Shown: positions 43,700 through 55,949, counted from the first letter of the stretch. The stretch is DNA of 64,000 nt from Shinisaurus crocodilurus (GCA_021292165.1 CM037879.1:113080359-113144358); one strand, 5' to 3'. Made by a program: numbers and translations. The notes: generated by a model from the sequence alone, not told the origin.

Positions 43700-45000
43700 G
43701 ACTAAGGAACTTGGTAGAATCCAGCCACATTCAGGGCTTGTTAAGGGATCCAGTAAAAAAAAAAAAAAAAAACTTGTAAGGGACCTGTTTTAACTCTCTC
43801 ATGGAGTTGCCATATTACATCCAGGGCCTATTTCACTTTCTGTAGGAGTGTGTATTGTATTATAACACCATAAATCAGCCTTCAACAAACCCAACATATA
43901 TGATGACTATGTATAAAATTTAGTGCAGCCCATATTCTCATAAAATGATTTCATCCAGTGAATGGTGTACAGCCATGTGATTCCAATAGTCTTGAAGACT
44001 GGTAGTGGTATGTATTTGTGTATCATGCAAGGTTTTGCTTAGTATTATTTGGAAGAATGAATGCAGTTGTTGCCCAAGAATCAGTTCTGATTCCTACCCA
44101 GCATGTGAGTAAAGAACAAAATAGACATGTAAAGAACAAAATAGGCATGTGCACAATCTTCACATATGTTATTCATAATGTACTTTAGCAGAAAATGGAG
44201 ACAATGCCCAGAATTTGCTAGCTGTGGTGTTCTGGTGCAGTGATTACAAAACACCTCTCTTGATCATGGTCAACAGATTGGATGTGAGCCTGGTCTTCAT
44301 CCCTACCCACCCCTGTCCTCTCTTCTCCAGTGTCAATTCTGTCTCCCTTTCTTTCCATCTTTATCTGTGGTTTAGCATTGTGTCTGCACCAACATAAACT
44401 AAGATTTCCCTCATAACCAGGGTTTTAAGACCCTGGTTTGCAAACCTTAGCCCTGCTGCAGAAGTAATACAGTTCAAGCTGGGAAATTCACCAGGCGCAA
44501 GTGTGTTTTGATTAGTCTGAAAGATAGATGGGATGTGCGTGATTTGTACTCGAGAGAGAGACTGTAATTGACTCAGACTAAAATCTTGCTGTAAACGCAG
44601 TGCTCCCAGTGTGTAATGTGCCTAAAATGAACCCTGGTACAGTTAATTGCCTTTTCTAAATGTATAAAACATCTGGCTGTTCATCATTTTCAGTTCCTTG
44701 GTTGACATGTGAAGCTTCATTTTGTGTCTCGTTATCGTACAAAGTAGTTTGATATTAATTTTTTCCCTATCACTTCATTTGGGGCCTTGAATTGGAACTG
44801 AATAGTATTGTGCTCTCCAGTGAGCTCTTAAAAGAAATTGATTCTTTTTTAAATGTGAACTAGTTTGCAGAAACTACCAATTTGTTTTATAGGAGCTAAT
44901 AATATTATGCCTCCTCCTGACCCTTTTATTTTCTGTTTCTCTTCCCTTCACTAAATTTATAGCTCCTTGGCATCTGTTAGTATGGCATTTCAGAGGCGAT
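43700..45000. other. No recognised feature
   Basis: PREP intron 2; an 18-base A run at 43755-43772. No coding signal. Confidence 0.45.
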
Positions 45001-45004
45001 TTAT

Positions 45005-45096
45005 GACTGTAATCCAACTTGCACTTGCTTGGGAATAAATCCTGTTGAACTCAGTGGGACTTACTTCTGAGTACATTTCCATAGGATTGGGTTAGA
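45005..45096. repeat. Short palindrome-like repeat
   Basis: CTGTAATCCAACTTGCACTTGCTTGGGAATAA ... GGGACTTACTTCTGAGTACATTTCCATAGGATTGGG. Confidence 0.6.
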
Positions 45097-45382
45097 AGCC
45101 CCATTGGATATAGCAGGGCTTACTTCCAAGTAAACATACTTGGAAGTAAGTATGTGCAGTACAAGGCTGCACAGAAGCTAATATGCAATCTTGCTGTCGT
45201 CTTTGTTTCACAAGCTCTAAAGAACCACTGTGAGGTCATTCATTAAGTCATGTATTCACATGTACCTTTTCAAAAAGCAGTAATCTGCCTTCACGTTAAC
45301 CTCACAGCTAAAGCACTCCACTGGGTTCATGCTACTGCTTTAGTTGGGACTAAACTCTTTCTGTTCCTGTCTCATTACACTA

Positions 45383-45520
45383 GCATTTCCCAACCTGCTT
45401 CCCTCCAGATGTTTTGGACTTCAACTCCCATCAGCCCCAGCCCTAATGGCCAATGGTCAGGAATGCTGGGGGTTGTAGTTCAAAACATCTGGGTGGCACC
45501 AGGGTGGAAAAGGCTGAATG
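45383..45520. mobile_element. Palindromic hAT-like MITE
   Basis: CATTTCCCAACCTGCTTCCCTCCAGATGTTTTGGAC ... TTCAAAACATCTGGGTGGCACCAGGGTGGAAAAGGCTG. Confidence 0.75.
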
Positions 45521-46111
45521 TGCTTAATATACATCAAGCAGCTGCTTGAGGTTTTGTCTGGGTTTAGATCAAACAGGTCTGTAAACCTAATTATAGCTTA
45601 TACCAGTGATGACTAAACATAGTTTAGGACCCTTTAAGTCTCTTAGCTTGTTTTTTTGTTTGCTCAGCCTGGGTGTGGTGAACAAGTGGTAAAAACATGG
45701 CCTATCTCAGCATCCTAATAAAGTGGTTTCATGGCAAAGATGTTCAAGTGAGTCCTTTAATATGGTGTTGGAAAAGCCAGTTGACAAGCTGTTAGGTTGT
45801 CAATGAAAAGTGATTGTCAGCTTGCGCTACGACCTATTCATCTTCCAGCAAGAATCAAGCCCCAAATGTTCATATATTTTTAACAAGGGATGCTGAAATT
45901 AAAGGAAAACTGGTCAGGTTGTTCTCATGATAATCAGTTTAGTTTTGATTATTATGTTGTATGCCTGACAGAGTACCAGAGTCCCTTAATGACATGAGCT
46001 GCCACATTCCTTAAAATAATTCATTTGGTTACATTCAGTTCTACTTTGAGACTGTAATTATGAAGTAATGCTTGAACATTACAAAATGTTGTTTTTTTTA
46101 CTGTCTAGGTC

Positions 46112-46236
46112 AGGGATGGGCACCTGGTGGCCCTCCAGGTGTTTTGGCCTGCAGCTTCCTAGCCACCATAAACAATGCTGAGAGATCATGGGAGTTGTAG
46201 GCCAAAGCATCTGGAGAACCACAAGTTGCCCACCCC
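46112..46236. mobile_element. hAT-type MITE just upstream of PREP exon 3
   Basis: CAGGGATGGGCACCTGGTGGCCCTCC ... CAAGTTGCCCACCCCTG. Flanking 8-mers GTCTAGGT and ATCTAGGT match at 7 of 8. It ends about 86 bp before the exon 3 acceptor. Confidence 0.85.
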
Positions 46237-46322
46237 TGATCTAGGTCAATACTTACTGTTACTTATAAAATACTTCACTTCAGTATGTTTTGTTTCCTTT
46301 TTCCCCCTTTTCTTTTTTTTAG

Positions 46323-46520
<198 letters not shown>

Positions 46521-46751
46521 TAGAAATGTTGTAATGATGAGGATTGTCAGTCATGTCCCACTTGTTCACTAAGTGGTTCTCAGCTCAGAAAAATATATAT
46601 TGTGTATCTGCCAATTAAATCTCAAGCCAGAAAAGTCAGATCCCAGCTTGCCAAGAGAATAGTACAACAGCTATAGCTGACAATGAGGGGAAACACAGGC
46701 ATCCTGCCCTGTTCTCTTTTTTTTTAATGGTTACTACATGCAGTAAATACA

Positions 46752-46920
46752 GGCCTGTGGCTCACGCTGGCTCAGCTTGCCTGAGCATGGAAAGCTAAGC
46801 AGGGTCAGGCCTGGTTATTACTTGGATGGGCGACCCCTCCTCTAGTTTCCTGCATTGAGCAGGGGGTTGGACTCGATAGCCTTGTAGGCTCCTTCCAACT
46901 CTATGATCTATGAAATCTAT
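46752..46920 (+). repeat. 5S rRNA-headed SINE with CR1-like tail, copy F
   Basis: Full length, GGCCTGTGGCTCACGCTGGC to TCTATGATCTATGAAATC. PREP intron 3, sense orientation. Confidence 0.93.
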
Positions 46921-47076
46921 AAGATATTGCTGCTTCCCTGGCTTTTCAGTCAAATCATTGCCTTTGCGTACTGTATTGTTCCAAGTATAGGCCACACTTT
47001 CCCCCCCTAATGTAAGTCTTTAAACTAGGGGCGCAGCCTACAATCGGGATGTTGCAAAAAACACTTTGCAGGAAGC

Positions 47077-47429
47077 ACACAAAGTGACCATGGGCGGTAG
47101 AGGGGTAAGCCCCTACCGCGTGTGGACACCCTGCCATGCGAACAGCGGGCGGCCGTCTCGCGGGGGCCTCCCGTGGCCGCACAGAGGCGTCAGCCCAGAG
47201 CGGCCGGAGCTGTGACCGCTCTGGCCTGTAGGGCCAAATGGCCCCTCTGGGCAGCCCGAACCACCGCCCCCTAGCGCTAGGAGGCCTGCACTGCAGTGCG
47301 GGGACTGCTGGCTCCATCGGGGTCCGCCCATGCACGCGGGGCACAGGTCGTATGTGGTGCCCCGCCACACCCCGCAGACGGCCCCGTGGTGCCTCCCCCA
47401 CTTGCCGCCTGGGTCATATGAACCGGCCC
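47077..47429 (-). mobile_element. GC-rich TIR element, truncated copy
   Basis: Reverse of 3279-3743: it ends (plus strand) with GTCATATGAACCGGCCC and shares AAAGTGACCATGGGCGGTAGAGGGGTAAGCC and GCCCCGTGGTGCCTCCCCCAC. The other terminus is missing. A (GA)n tract abuts the intact end, as in copy 1. Confidence 0.75.
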
Positions 47430-48302
47430 AGAGAGAGAGCGAGAGATCCTTGCTTGGGAATGCAGCACACAGAGAGGGGTGATTTTTCTCATGCCTCCCC
47501 AGTGTGATTAGAATTAAATCACACACGCACACCCAGCACAGCTAAAATCCTTAGGTAAAAAGTTCCCACGGGTACCAGTGGGAACTCTTTTCCTAAGCAT
47601 TCTAACCATGCTGGGGTGTGTGTGTGTGTATTTTAGTTCTAATCACTTGTGGCATTCCTGATAAGGATCCAAGACACACACCCTGTATATCTGTAATAAA
47701 GAAAATTAGAAAGGGAGACATAGCTACACATTAAGTACATTATATTTAATGTGTAGTTTGGTCCCAAGTATAACAGCCAGAGACAGGTGTGTTTTGTTTT
47801 TTAAATGAAAACTGGAAGGGCCTAGATTTTCCCTGGGAGCCAAGCACGCCTTCCATAAATATCCTGTAATGGTAGCCTGAATATCTTGGTAGTTATGGAT
47901 GCCTGAAACCAAAATGTACAAAAAACATTTTCTTAAATGCTATGAATATGACAGGTAGTTGTTACAGGCACTTGTTGGGGCTTTGTCAAAGAACGCTTGG
48001 ACCCAGTACAGTTTTGTTTAGATGTTCTCTCTTTAATGGTTTTAGTTATGACTTGCAGAAATGAATTTGACATGGCAGGACAAAATGAAATTGATGAATA
48101 TTTCATAAAGCGATAACTGTAACTTTGATCCAATCTGTGATTTTTAGAAACAGAATAGTCACCTGACACTTGAATCGTAGCCCACTTGAATCATAGCCCT
48201 CCCCCTTCACATATACTAATGCTGCAGTTGCTTGATTTGCATATGTTTGGTTCTTTTAACTAAGCTAGCAGAACCTTCCCAAAAGAGAGGCATTACTAGC
48301 AT
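47430..48302. other. No recognised gene
   Basis: PREP intron 3. A small palindrome GGTAAAAAGTTCCCACGGGTACCAGTGGGAACTCTTTTCC lies at about 47555-47595. Nothing else recognised. Confidence 0.5.
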
Positions 48303-48432
48303 AGATTTCATATAGAGTTTGAAGGAGCCTACAAGGCTATCGAGTCCAACCCCCTGCTGAATGCAGGAAACTAGAGGAGGGGTCTCCCATCCAAGTAATA
48401 ACCAGGCTTGACCCTGCTTAGCTTTCCACGCT
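48303..48432 (-). repeat. 5S/CR1 SINE, 5'-truncated, copy G
   Basis: Tail and the AAGCTAAGCAGGGTCAAGCCTGG part of the head are present (minus strand); the first 40 bases of the head are missing. Confidence 0.88.
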
Positions 48433-48607
48433 GGAGCCCCAACGCTTATGATTAAAATTAAACCATATGGGTGCTGCAACTACTATGAAGAAAGGTACTT
48501 CTGTGATTTGCCTTCACTGTGCAAACCATGCCACTGGTATTGTATGAAGGGGCCTTAGATATACTTCTTTAAAGATTTTCTCTTATTCTTGGGAATACCA
48601 TATAGTG

Positions 48608-48735
48608 GAAATGGGAAACTGGTGGTCCTCCAGATATTTTGACCTACAACTCCCATCATCCCTCACCATTGACTATGCTGGCTAGGGCTGATAGGAATTG
48701 TGGCCCTCCTAATGTTTTGACCTACAAGTTGCCCA
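48608..48735. mobile_element. Palindromic hAT-like MITE
   Basis: GGTGGTCCTCCAGATATTTTGACCTAC ... GTGGCCCTCCTAATGTTTTGACCTACAAGTTGCCC. Confidence 0.65.
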
Positions 48736-48787
48736 GTCTGCAAGCAGCTGGAGTATAGCATTCAGATGAGAGGGACAGTTCGTGCCT

Positions 48788-48926
48788 TAGGGTGCAATCC
48801 CGCACATGTTTAGATAGAAAAATGTCTTACAACTACCAGCATTCCTCAGCCAGCCATGCTGGCCAGGGAATGCTGGGAATGGTAGGACTTTTCTTCTGTC
48901 TTAACATGCATAGGATTGCAACCTTA
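48788..48926. mobile_element. Palindromic MITE, 'GCAATCCTATGCATG' family
   Basis: AGGGTGCAATCCCGCACATGTTTAGATAG ... TCTTAACATGCATAGGATTGCAACCTT, with inner arms around CAGCCAGCCATGCTGGCC. Confidence 0.8.
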
Positions 48927-49268
48927 ATCTATCTTTGGTAAGTACATGGCAGAGAAATCTTAGTGTTTCAATTCATTACATAGTGCATTAATGGCAAAAG
49001 CTTTTAAATGTGTTAGTGCACAACTATAAAAGTGACTTCGTAAATTTATTCTGATGTTGATTTTATGCAACTTCATTGGTGAATTGTATACTAACATTGA
49101 AATGGGGGGATTTGCATTTTTCCATCTGAAAATGTTTGGGCCGCTGTCATGTGTTATAAGTCTGCCACTACTCTTGAGAAAGTTTTTAAATGTTAAGCAT
49201 AGCACAAGTCTGACTACAGAAATATCCAGGCAAACAATTTCCTTTATTCTCTCTCACATTTGTTCTAG

Positions 49269-49399
49269 GTATTTTCACTTCTATAATTCAGGACTTCAGA
49301 ATCAACGAGTATTATATGTGCAAGATTCCTTGGATGCTGATGCCAAAGTGTTTCTTGACCCAAATAAGCTTTCTGATGATGGCACTGTGGCTTTACGAG
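49269..49399 (+). CDS. PREP: PREP exon 4 (residues 85-129, both end codons split)
   Basis: The acceptor is TTCTAG and the donor GTCAGT. The exon supplies one base for Arg85, 43 full codons and the first base of Gly129. The product carries the propeller blade 1 sequence with [11 protein letters not shown] and [17 protein letters not shown], which are near-invariant in vertebrate PREP. The donor is slightly weak (C at +3) but agrees exactly with the phase required by exon 5. Confidence 0.97.
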
Positions 49400-49595
49400 G
49401 TCAGTATAGCAGATTTTTCAGAATGTGTCACCTTGGACACCTGTGTAAGGTTTGTCTATTTTTAATTATGCATAAACACATCTACATAGAGGGGTGTGTG
49501 CGTATGTAAATGACAAGATATGTAAATTTTCAGTTTTAACTGTTGTCCAATTGTCGAAGGCAAATGCTAGAGCCTAATCTAAACACTAGAGCATT

Positions 49596-49736
49596 CCCAG
49601 GGATGGGAAATGTGTAGACCTCCGGAAGTTGTTGGACTTCCAACTCCCATCATCCCTCACCCTTGGCTATACTGGCTAGGTCTGATGGGAGCTGTAGTCC
49701 AACAACATCTTGAGGACCACACCTTCCCCAGCCCTG
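49596..49736. mobile_element. Palindromic hAT-like MITE in the 400-bp PREP intron 4
   Basis: CAGGGATGGGAAATGTGTAGACC ... GAGGACCACACCTTCCCCAGCCCTG. It ends 63 bp before the exon 5 acceptor. Confidence 0.82.
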
Positions 49737-49799
49737 ATCTAAAGGAGAATCTTGTTGTTAATGTGAACAACTAATATATGGTATGTTTTTAATTTGCAG

Positions 49800-50009
49800 G
49801 TTATGCTTTCAGTGAAGATGGTGAATATTTTGCCTATGGCTTGAGTTCCAGTGGGTCAGACTGGGTAACAATTAAGTTTATGAGGGTAGATGGTGCTGAG
49901 GAACTTCCAGATGTACTAGAAATGGTAAAATTCAGTTGCATGGCTTGGACCCATGATGGCAAGGGCATGTTCTACAACTGCTACCCAAAGCAAGATGGCA
50001 AAAGTGATG
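49800..50009 (+). CDS. PREP: PREP exon 5 (residues 129-199, both end codons split)
   Basis: The acceptor is TTTGCAG and the donor GTAAGT. It encodes 69 full codons from Tyr130 to Asp198 and includes [26 protein letters not shown] and [18 protein letters not shown]. Phe173, part of the hydrophobic substrate pocket in the mammalian enzyme, is present. The upstream intron is only 400 bp, and a palindromic MITE (49596-49736) fills about a third of it. Confidence 0.98.
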
Positions 50010-50595
50010 GTAAGTGGCGTAAAATAATGGATCATGAACGAACCTATCCTATCTGTAGGCCTATATATCCTTCATCTGCTTCCCCTCAAGTATCTGTATT
50101 TCACTGTGTGAGCTCTGCTGCCTTCCTTTAGAAACCCTGTCTGCAGGGCCTTGGCTTCTCTGGCACCTGGGACTTCCATTCTCCCTTCCCGCCTTGCCGG
50201 CATGGCTTCTTTTGTTAAAACCACTGGGAGGTGTTAAGTTCCAGCCAAAATGACATCTCACTTCCATGCTTCCTGTTTGTATTCTCTTTACTGTTGGAAG
50301 CTAAGCATAAAATTTAACTGAAATAATAAAAATAATGGAATGTATGACAAATAATGTAAAGAGCATAGGTCTAGCATAACGTAAAGGAAAATAATGCCAA
50401 AAAGAAATAATGATCCTTGTAGATATTACACAGCTTCTTGGAAATAAGTACTAGTATGTCCAGCAAACTGGTGAGTTTTATGAAATAAATACTTTGTTAC
50501 CTCACTAAATAAATAGCTGCTAATCTGTGAAAGTGTGAAACTTTATGCTATTACAAAGAACAAGACATTTTGAAGTGCACCTTACGTGCATGTAA

Positions 50596-50742
<147 letters not shown>

Positions 50743-51404
50743 TGATGCATGTCATTTCAAATTTTATGTGAAGAAAGCAATATAGTGTATGAGAACACAT
50801 TAGTGTGAACTCCTTTTGAGTAGTGTGGTGCCATATTTTCAGGGTGATTGGTTTTCAATAAGAATGTTGCTGTTTTGAAGGATGTGAAAAACTATGAAAA
50901 ACTGCTAGATTTCACTATTTCTCAAACTGTGTGTGCATGCTTTTGTCTATTCTCAGCCAGTGGTCTTTTGAGTTGCTACTTCCTTGGCATCACTTTTTTT
51001 TTCCTCTCTCTTTTTTTTTTTTTACTTGGAAAGAAATTGACCACAATCAAGGCTCTTTGTTGTGCTCTGAGGCACATACAAACATCCTTCACTTTTAAAA
51101 TAAATTTTTTTGGGTTTTTTTTTTTTACAAAAATCTTAATCCCATTACTGTGAACAAATGTGCATAAACATCTGTGTGGGGATGTGCAAAAAACATCTGT
51201 GTTTTTTGAGAGAGAAAGAGAGAGGGGAAGAGAGAAAATCTCAGTCAATAGTTTTGTGCCTTTTGAGCGTTCTTTCCAGACTGGCAAAATGGCCAGTGCT
51301 TTTCAATGGTGTAAAAATGTTAGCAAAATACCCACCACCACCACTTTGGCTCAGCAGTAATTTTGACAGGGATAAATGCTGGTTTATCCGTCTCTCTCAT
51401 TTGT

Positions 51405-51525
51405 GCCCCACCCTTGCTCAGGGTGATGTGGCTTGTTCCTCACAAACAGCCCTGTGAGACGAGTTGGGGTGATAGAGTAATTGGCCAAAGATCACCCACT
51501 AGGGATTCGAACCTCTGAGCAGCTT
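51405..51525 (-). repeat. Possible degenerate Sauria-like SINE
   Basis: ACAAACAGCCCTGTGAGACGAGTTGGGG ... TCACCCACTAGGGATTCGAACC resembles the middle and box B of a tRNA-derived SINE, decayed. Confidence 0.4.
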
Positions 51526-52038
51526 CACACATTTGCAGGAAACACATTTGTATCTCCTACAGCAGACACAAAGGTGTAGATGACATCCACACAGATATGA
51601 ACTCGGGAAACTCAATTCACGCAGGGTCCGCAGACTTGCATACGAGCGTGTAGGTGGTACGTATATATTGTGTGTTTGTTGCGGGAAAGAGCTTTGTATC
51701 ACTGGTGTGCACGCAGCAAATAGAATTGCTCCATTCAGGTCTTCCTGGTGGAAGTCCAGCTTTCGTTCACTACGTTACGCATGCCCTTTTACAGGAGATG
51801 GTTGCCAGTGTCAGCCCATGGCTATGTCCTGTCGCGTTGTGCCACTGCACGTGCAATTTCATGATGTGACAGCACAGCAGGGATGTTTTAGCGCTTTTAT
51901 GGCGAGAGCCACCCTTCACGGCTGATACATACAGTAGACAAATGGGAGGGGATGGAAATGGGGATAGCACCTGTAATGCCTAGGGGTGGGTGAATCTGAT
52001 GTAATTTGGAAGTTCCTTTCGCTATGAACTCTCTACAG

Positions 52039-52167
52039 GTATAATCCTATGCATGTTTGGAGAGAAAAAAAAGTCCTACAACTCCCAGCATCCCTCCAGC
52101 CAGCATAGCTGGCTGGAGGGATGCTGGGAGTTGTAGGACTTTTTCTCTCTCTAAACATGCATAGCCT
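52039..52167. mobile_element. Near-perfect palindrome, 'GCAATCCTATGCATG' family
   Basis: About 36-bp arms without mismatch (52069-52104 and 52108-52143; start AAGTCCTACAACTCCCAGC) around a 3-base loop, with longer imperfect outer arms. Confidence 0.88.
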
Positions 52168-52185
52168 TACTTCCTAGCCTTAGAG

Positions 52186-52321
52186 CAGAGCTCTCCAACC
52201 TTGGGTCCCCAGATGTTGCTGGGCTACAGCTCCCAGAATCCCTTGCCATTAGCCATGCTGGCTGGGTATGCTAGGAGCTGTAGGCCAGCAACATCTGGGG
52301 ACCCAAGGTTGGAGAGCCCTG
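52186..52321. mobile_element. hAT-type MITE with perfect 8-bp duplication
   Basis: CAGAGCTCTCCAACCTTGGG ... CCCAAGGTTGGAGAGCCCTG. CCTTAGAG stands on both sides (52178-52185, 52322-52329). Confidence 0.93.
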
Positions 52322-52332
52322 CCTTAGAGCAA

Positions 52333-52650
52333 GGAAGAGGAATCTCAGGCCCAGGGTCCAAATAGGGCCCCCTCGAGTCCTGGTTCAGATTCTGCCGTCC
52401 CCACATGGCCACACCCCCTTCCCCCCAAATACAGATTGCTTAGTGGTTTCCCAGCTTTTGTGCAGTTTTTTTGCCTATTCCAAAAGATTGAACTGCCTCT
52501 CCTAAAGCTTAGTTATGGCAGCAAAAGCATTAAGCTGCGAAATGCTGGTAGGTTTTGTTTTTGGGTCTTTTTGGTATCTTTTGTCGTTTTGGCCCCACCC
52601 TGTTTGCCCACCACTGGAATGTGGCTCCTGAGAGCCAGGCACTGTTGTGG
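52333..52650 (+). mobile_element. hAT-type MITE, 334-bp family
   Basis: ATCTCAGGCCCAGGGTCC, CCACATGGCCACACCCCCTTCC, GGTTTCCCAGCTTTTGTGCAG and CACTGGAATGTGGCTCCTGAGAGC align with 23228-23561. Ends decayed. Confidence 0.75.
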
Positions 52651-52715
52651 TTTCAGAAGTAACTAAGTAGCTCATGGAGTCAGTTATATTAGTGTTGCAA
52701 GGATGAAAGAGAGTG

Positions 52716-52937
52716 GCAGTGTGGTGTAGTGGTTAGAGTGTTGGGTAGGGCTGGGAAAACCCAGGTTCGAGTCCCCACTTGGCCATGTAGCTTGCTGGGT
52801 GACTTTGGGCCAGTCACTGACTCTCAGCCTAACCTACCTCACAGGGTTGTTGTGAGGATAAAATGGAGAGGATAGGATTATGTACACCACCTTGGGCTCC
52901 TTGGAGTAAAAGGCAGGATATAAATGTAACAAATAAA
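52716..52937 (+). repeat. Sauria SINE, full length
   Basis: GCAGTGTGGTGTAGTGGTTAGAGTGTT, GGTTCGAGTCC (box B), GTGACTTTGGGCCAGTCACTG, and a 3' end ACCTTGGGCTCCTTGGAG...GGATATAAATGTAACAAATAAAA. A second partial 3' end follows at 52940-53020. Confidence 0.94.
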
Positions 52938-53019
52938 AGGGAGGAGGGAAAGAGCCATGTACATGATCTTGAGCTCCTTGGAGAAAAGGCAGGATATAAA
53001 TGTGAATAGATACATAAAA

Positions 53020-53956
53020 TAAATAAACCAAGCCTTGCCCCCTGCAGTACGCTCTTTTTTCTTTTAACATTAGCTTGTAAATAAAAGCAGGGTGGGGTGG
53101 GGAGAAGGCAGGAGAGAAACCCAAATAGCCTCTGTTGCATTCCATTGGTCCTTATCCAAGGTATCCCCCCCCCCCTCCAGCTTTATCCTCAACCCTTGTT
53201 GTTCTGAAGTAAATGTTCAATGTGTTGGTATCAATTCTAATTATAAACAGAACGACTATGGCTCCAGCTTTCTCCTGCCGCTGACTTCCACAGAGTTTAG
53301 GCTGGAGGTAGATGGAATGAGTTTGAGACAGTGCCCAGGAGAGGGCACTGTGGAATGATGATGTGATGCTGTGGCGTATGAGTAAAGCAGGGCGAAAAGT
53401 CTCAGGGATTTGAAATTGACTTGTGGTATACCTGTTGCTGTTTTCAATCAAGTTCACATTCTTGGAGTAACATAAGATATAAAATAAAAGGTATCAGAAA
53501 TCTCTATAGGAGGTTATTCCTTCTCTCCACTCGCCCCTTTTAAAATAACACAGCAAAAACAACAGCAATATAAGTGGTGTACTTCGCTTCAGGAATATAT
53601 TAGAGGTTTTAATGTGCAAAACAGTTTTCACTTCAGCTGGAAGCTGGATGCAACAGAGCTTGGCCTTGACGTGATCTTTATTTTGTAAACGAAAGCACAA
53701 AGTAACCAAGTAGTACAAGATAGAATTTATGTAATATCTATATTGTAATGTGCTAAGGAATTTGTGCTGGTTGAAGTCTCAGGCACTGATTGTATGAGCT
53801 GCTGTGGTGCATTAGAATCTTCACAAACAGTCTGAGAATGAAAATGGAAAATGAAATGAAAATGGGTATGAAATCTTCACAGGCAGTCTCCTAGGGAAGG
53901 TGAAAGAAGAGTTGTGCTAAAACCTAAACCTCACCCTGATTCTAGGGCCAGGTACA
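53020..53956. other. No recognised feature
   Basis: PREP intron 6. A C run lies at 53166-53175. No coding signal. Confidence 0.45.
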
Positions 53957-54201
53957 ACTATTTATTTATTTATTCATTATATTTATACCCTGCCTTTTTT
54001 CCTGCAAGGAACCCAAGGCGGCTTACATAATCTTCCTGCTCCTCTCCATTTTATCCTCACAACAACCCTGTGAGGTAGGTTAAGCTGAGAGTCAGTGACT
54101 GACCCAAAGTCACCCAATGAGTTTCATGGCCGAGCGGGGACTAGAACCCGGATCTCCCGAGTCCCAGTCCAACACTCTCACCACTATGCCACACTGGCTC
54201 T
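53957..54201 (-). repeat. Sauria SINE, full length
   Basis: TTTATTTATTTATTCATTATATTTATACCCTGCC to TCTCACCACTATGCCACACTGGC, complete on the minus strand. Confidence 0.94.
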
Positions 54202-54410
54202 ATATTGCCAAGATAGGATGAGTGAGAAGACATCTTGAAAGGCAGGGAAACACAGGGGCAGGAAATCCAGAGGGAAGATAGGTAAAAGAAGGGATCAGGG
54301 ACAGTGGACTAAGATGGGGATCCTGTGAAGAAAATGGAATAGGGGGAGAAATGATGAAAAGACTGTTGGAAAAGCCAGAAAACTGAGGAAAAGCAGAGTA
54401 TGGTGTGAGT

Positions 54411-54433
54411 GACAGAGAGAGAGAGAGAGAGAG
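54411..54433. repeat. Microsatellite (GA)n
   Basis: About eleven GA units. Confidence 0.9.
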
Positions 54434-54655
54434 CTCATGCGGAGCCAGAGGCTAGGAAAAATGACCCAAAGGTGAAACAATATCAAGTATTCCAATGAAT
54501 AATTGACAAATGATTACATGCTTGATGGTTAGAGGTTCAAGCTTTGATTATTCAAGCACAGGACAGCTGCCTTCAATATGACTCATGTACACATGCATAC
54601 AGATCAGTCACAGAATGCAGTTCTTGCCGAATCACTCCCTTGTATACTATAGTTC

Positions 54656-54933
54656 AGGGGTGCACAACCTTTTTGACCCCGAAGGCTGCATGTGATGCTG
54701 GAGCAGAAGCCACACGTACACACACACACATATGAACATACCTGTGCGCACACACACATATGTGCTATGCATGCACACCAAAGAGATCCTGATACAGATT
54801 GCTCTTTGCTCGCTGCTAGCAAGGGCAGGGAAAGAGTGATCTCTGGAATAGGGAATGGACAATACAGGCATCAGGGAATTCGGTATGTGGAGGTCAAGGC
54901 TCCCTGGGGGGGTCACAGGATGTGCACCCTTGC
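54656..54933. mobile_element. hAT-like MITE, 278 bp
   Basis: CAGGGGTGCACAACCTTTTTGACC ... GGTCACAGGATGTGCACCCTTG are inverted. Flanks (CTATAGTT / CTGTAGTC) agree at 6 of 8. Contains (CA)n runs at 54717-54760. Confidence 0.75.
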
Positions 54934-55280
54934 TGTAGTCAATGGAAACAAACTCCTTTGAAACAGCCAAAATATTCAGGGTTGTGCTTTTTCACTATTA
55001 CCTTATCTAGCAAAAGCTTACCTTGCTCATAAAAATCTCAGATGGAGGAAAGTCTACAAATTCTCTAGTCAAATAGTGCCATTTAAATAGTGAGTTTAAC
55101 TGCTCTTACTGTTACAATTTTCCTAATATCAAATTTGAGTCTGTCCTATTTTGTCATGTTGGCTTTCAGCCTGGTCCTCAAAGTGTGAGGGAAGGTTGCT
55201 TGGGAGGCGTAAGCTCCTTCTGGACTTCTCCCTGCATAGGTTTGGTGATACTCTTTTGCGTCCAGAGTACATAATGCAGG

Positions 55281-55430
55281 CCACCTGCTGAAGCTAAGCA
55301 GGTATGAGCCGGGTCAGTGCTTGGATGGGTGACTGCCTGGGCTGCCCACATCTGTTCTGCATTGAGCAGGGGGTTGGACTCGATGGCCTTATAGGCCCCT
55401 TCCAACTCTACTATTCTATGATTCTATGAA
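55281..55430 (+). repeat. 5S rRNA-headed SINE, divergent subfamily, copy K
   Basis: GCTGAAGCTAAGCAGGTATGAGCC and CAGTGCTTGGATGGGTGACTGCCTGGG extend further into 5S than the main family. The tail is GGTTGGACTCGATGGCCTTATAGG ... ATTCTATGATTCTATGAA, a canonical CR1 end. The first part of the 5S head is missing. Confidence 0.88.
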
Positions 55431-55949
55431 AAACTATATATTGTTGACCCAGTGTAGGAAAGGGAGAAAGAAAGGAACCTGATGAAACAATGTGTTGAAG
55501 GGTAGAGGGACTAAAGAAAATGTGGGGCTGTGGCTAGGGTTGCTAGCTCCATCTCTGGCAGGGTTCCTGTATTAGCGAAAGCAGCTGAGTCTTTAAATGT
55601 CCTGATGTGGGGGGCACTTGACCAGTGGTGGTCCAATACATGTTGAATGGGCAACCATCTTCCCAGACTTTGGGATAGGGAACAGAGCTCTGGGGTCAAA
55701 GAGCATGACTTCTAGGTAGGTAGGCAACCCAGCATCTTCTCTTTGAAATCTGGAGACTTTTCTGAAGGAACATGACCTTCCTGAGTATGCTTTTTGGGAA
55801 TATGATCCTGTTCTCAGAGCAACACTCCCATTTCACTTGATTGCTTTATGTGATCATTGCTATTTTCCTGTTGAAAAGTACATTAGTCTTTGAGTAGGAA
55901 CCAGCATAAGTGGTCATGTTTGGGATAATGGTTCCGAAAAATACATTAA

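Noticed and set aside
50848..51153. Membrane-like open frame in PREP intron 6
   Set aside because: Hydrophobicity comes from poly-T tracts; there is no family motif.
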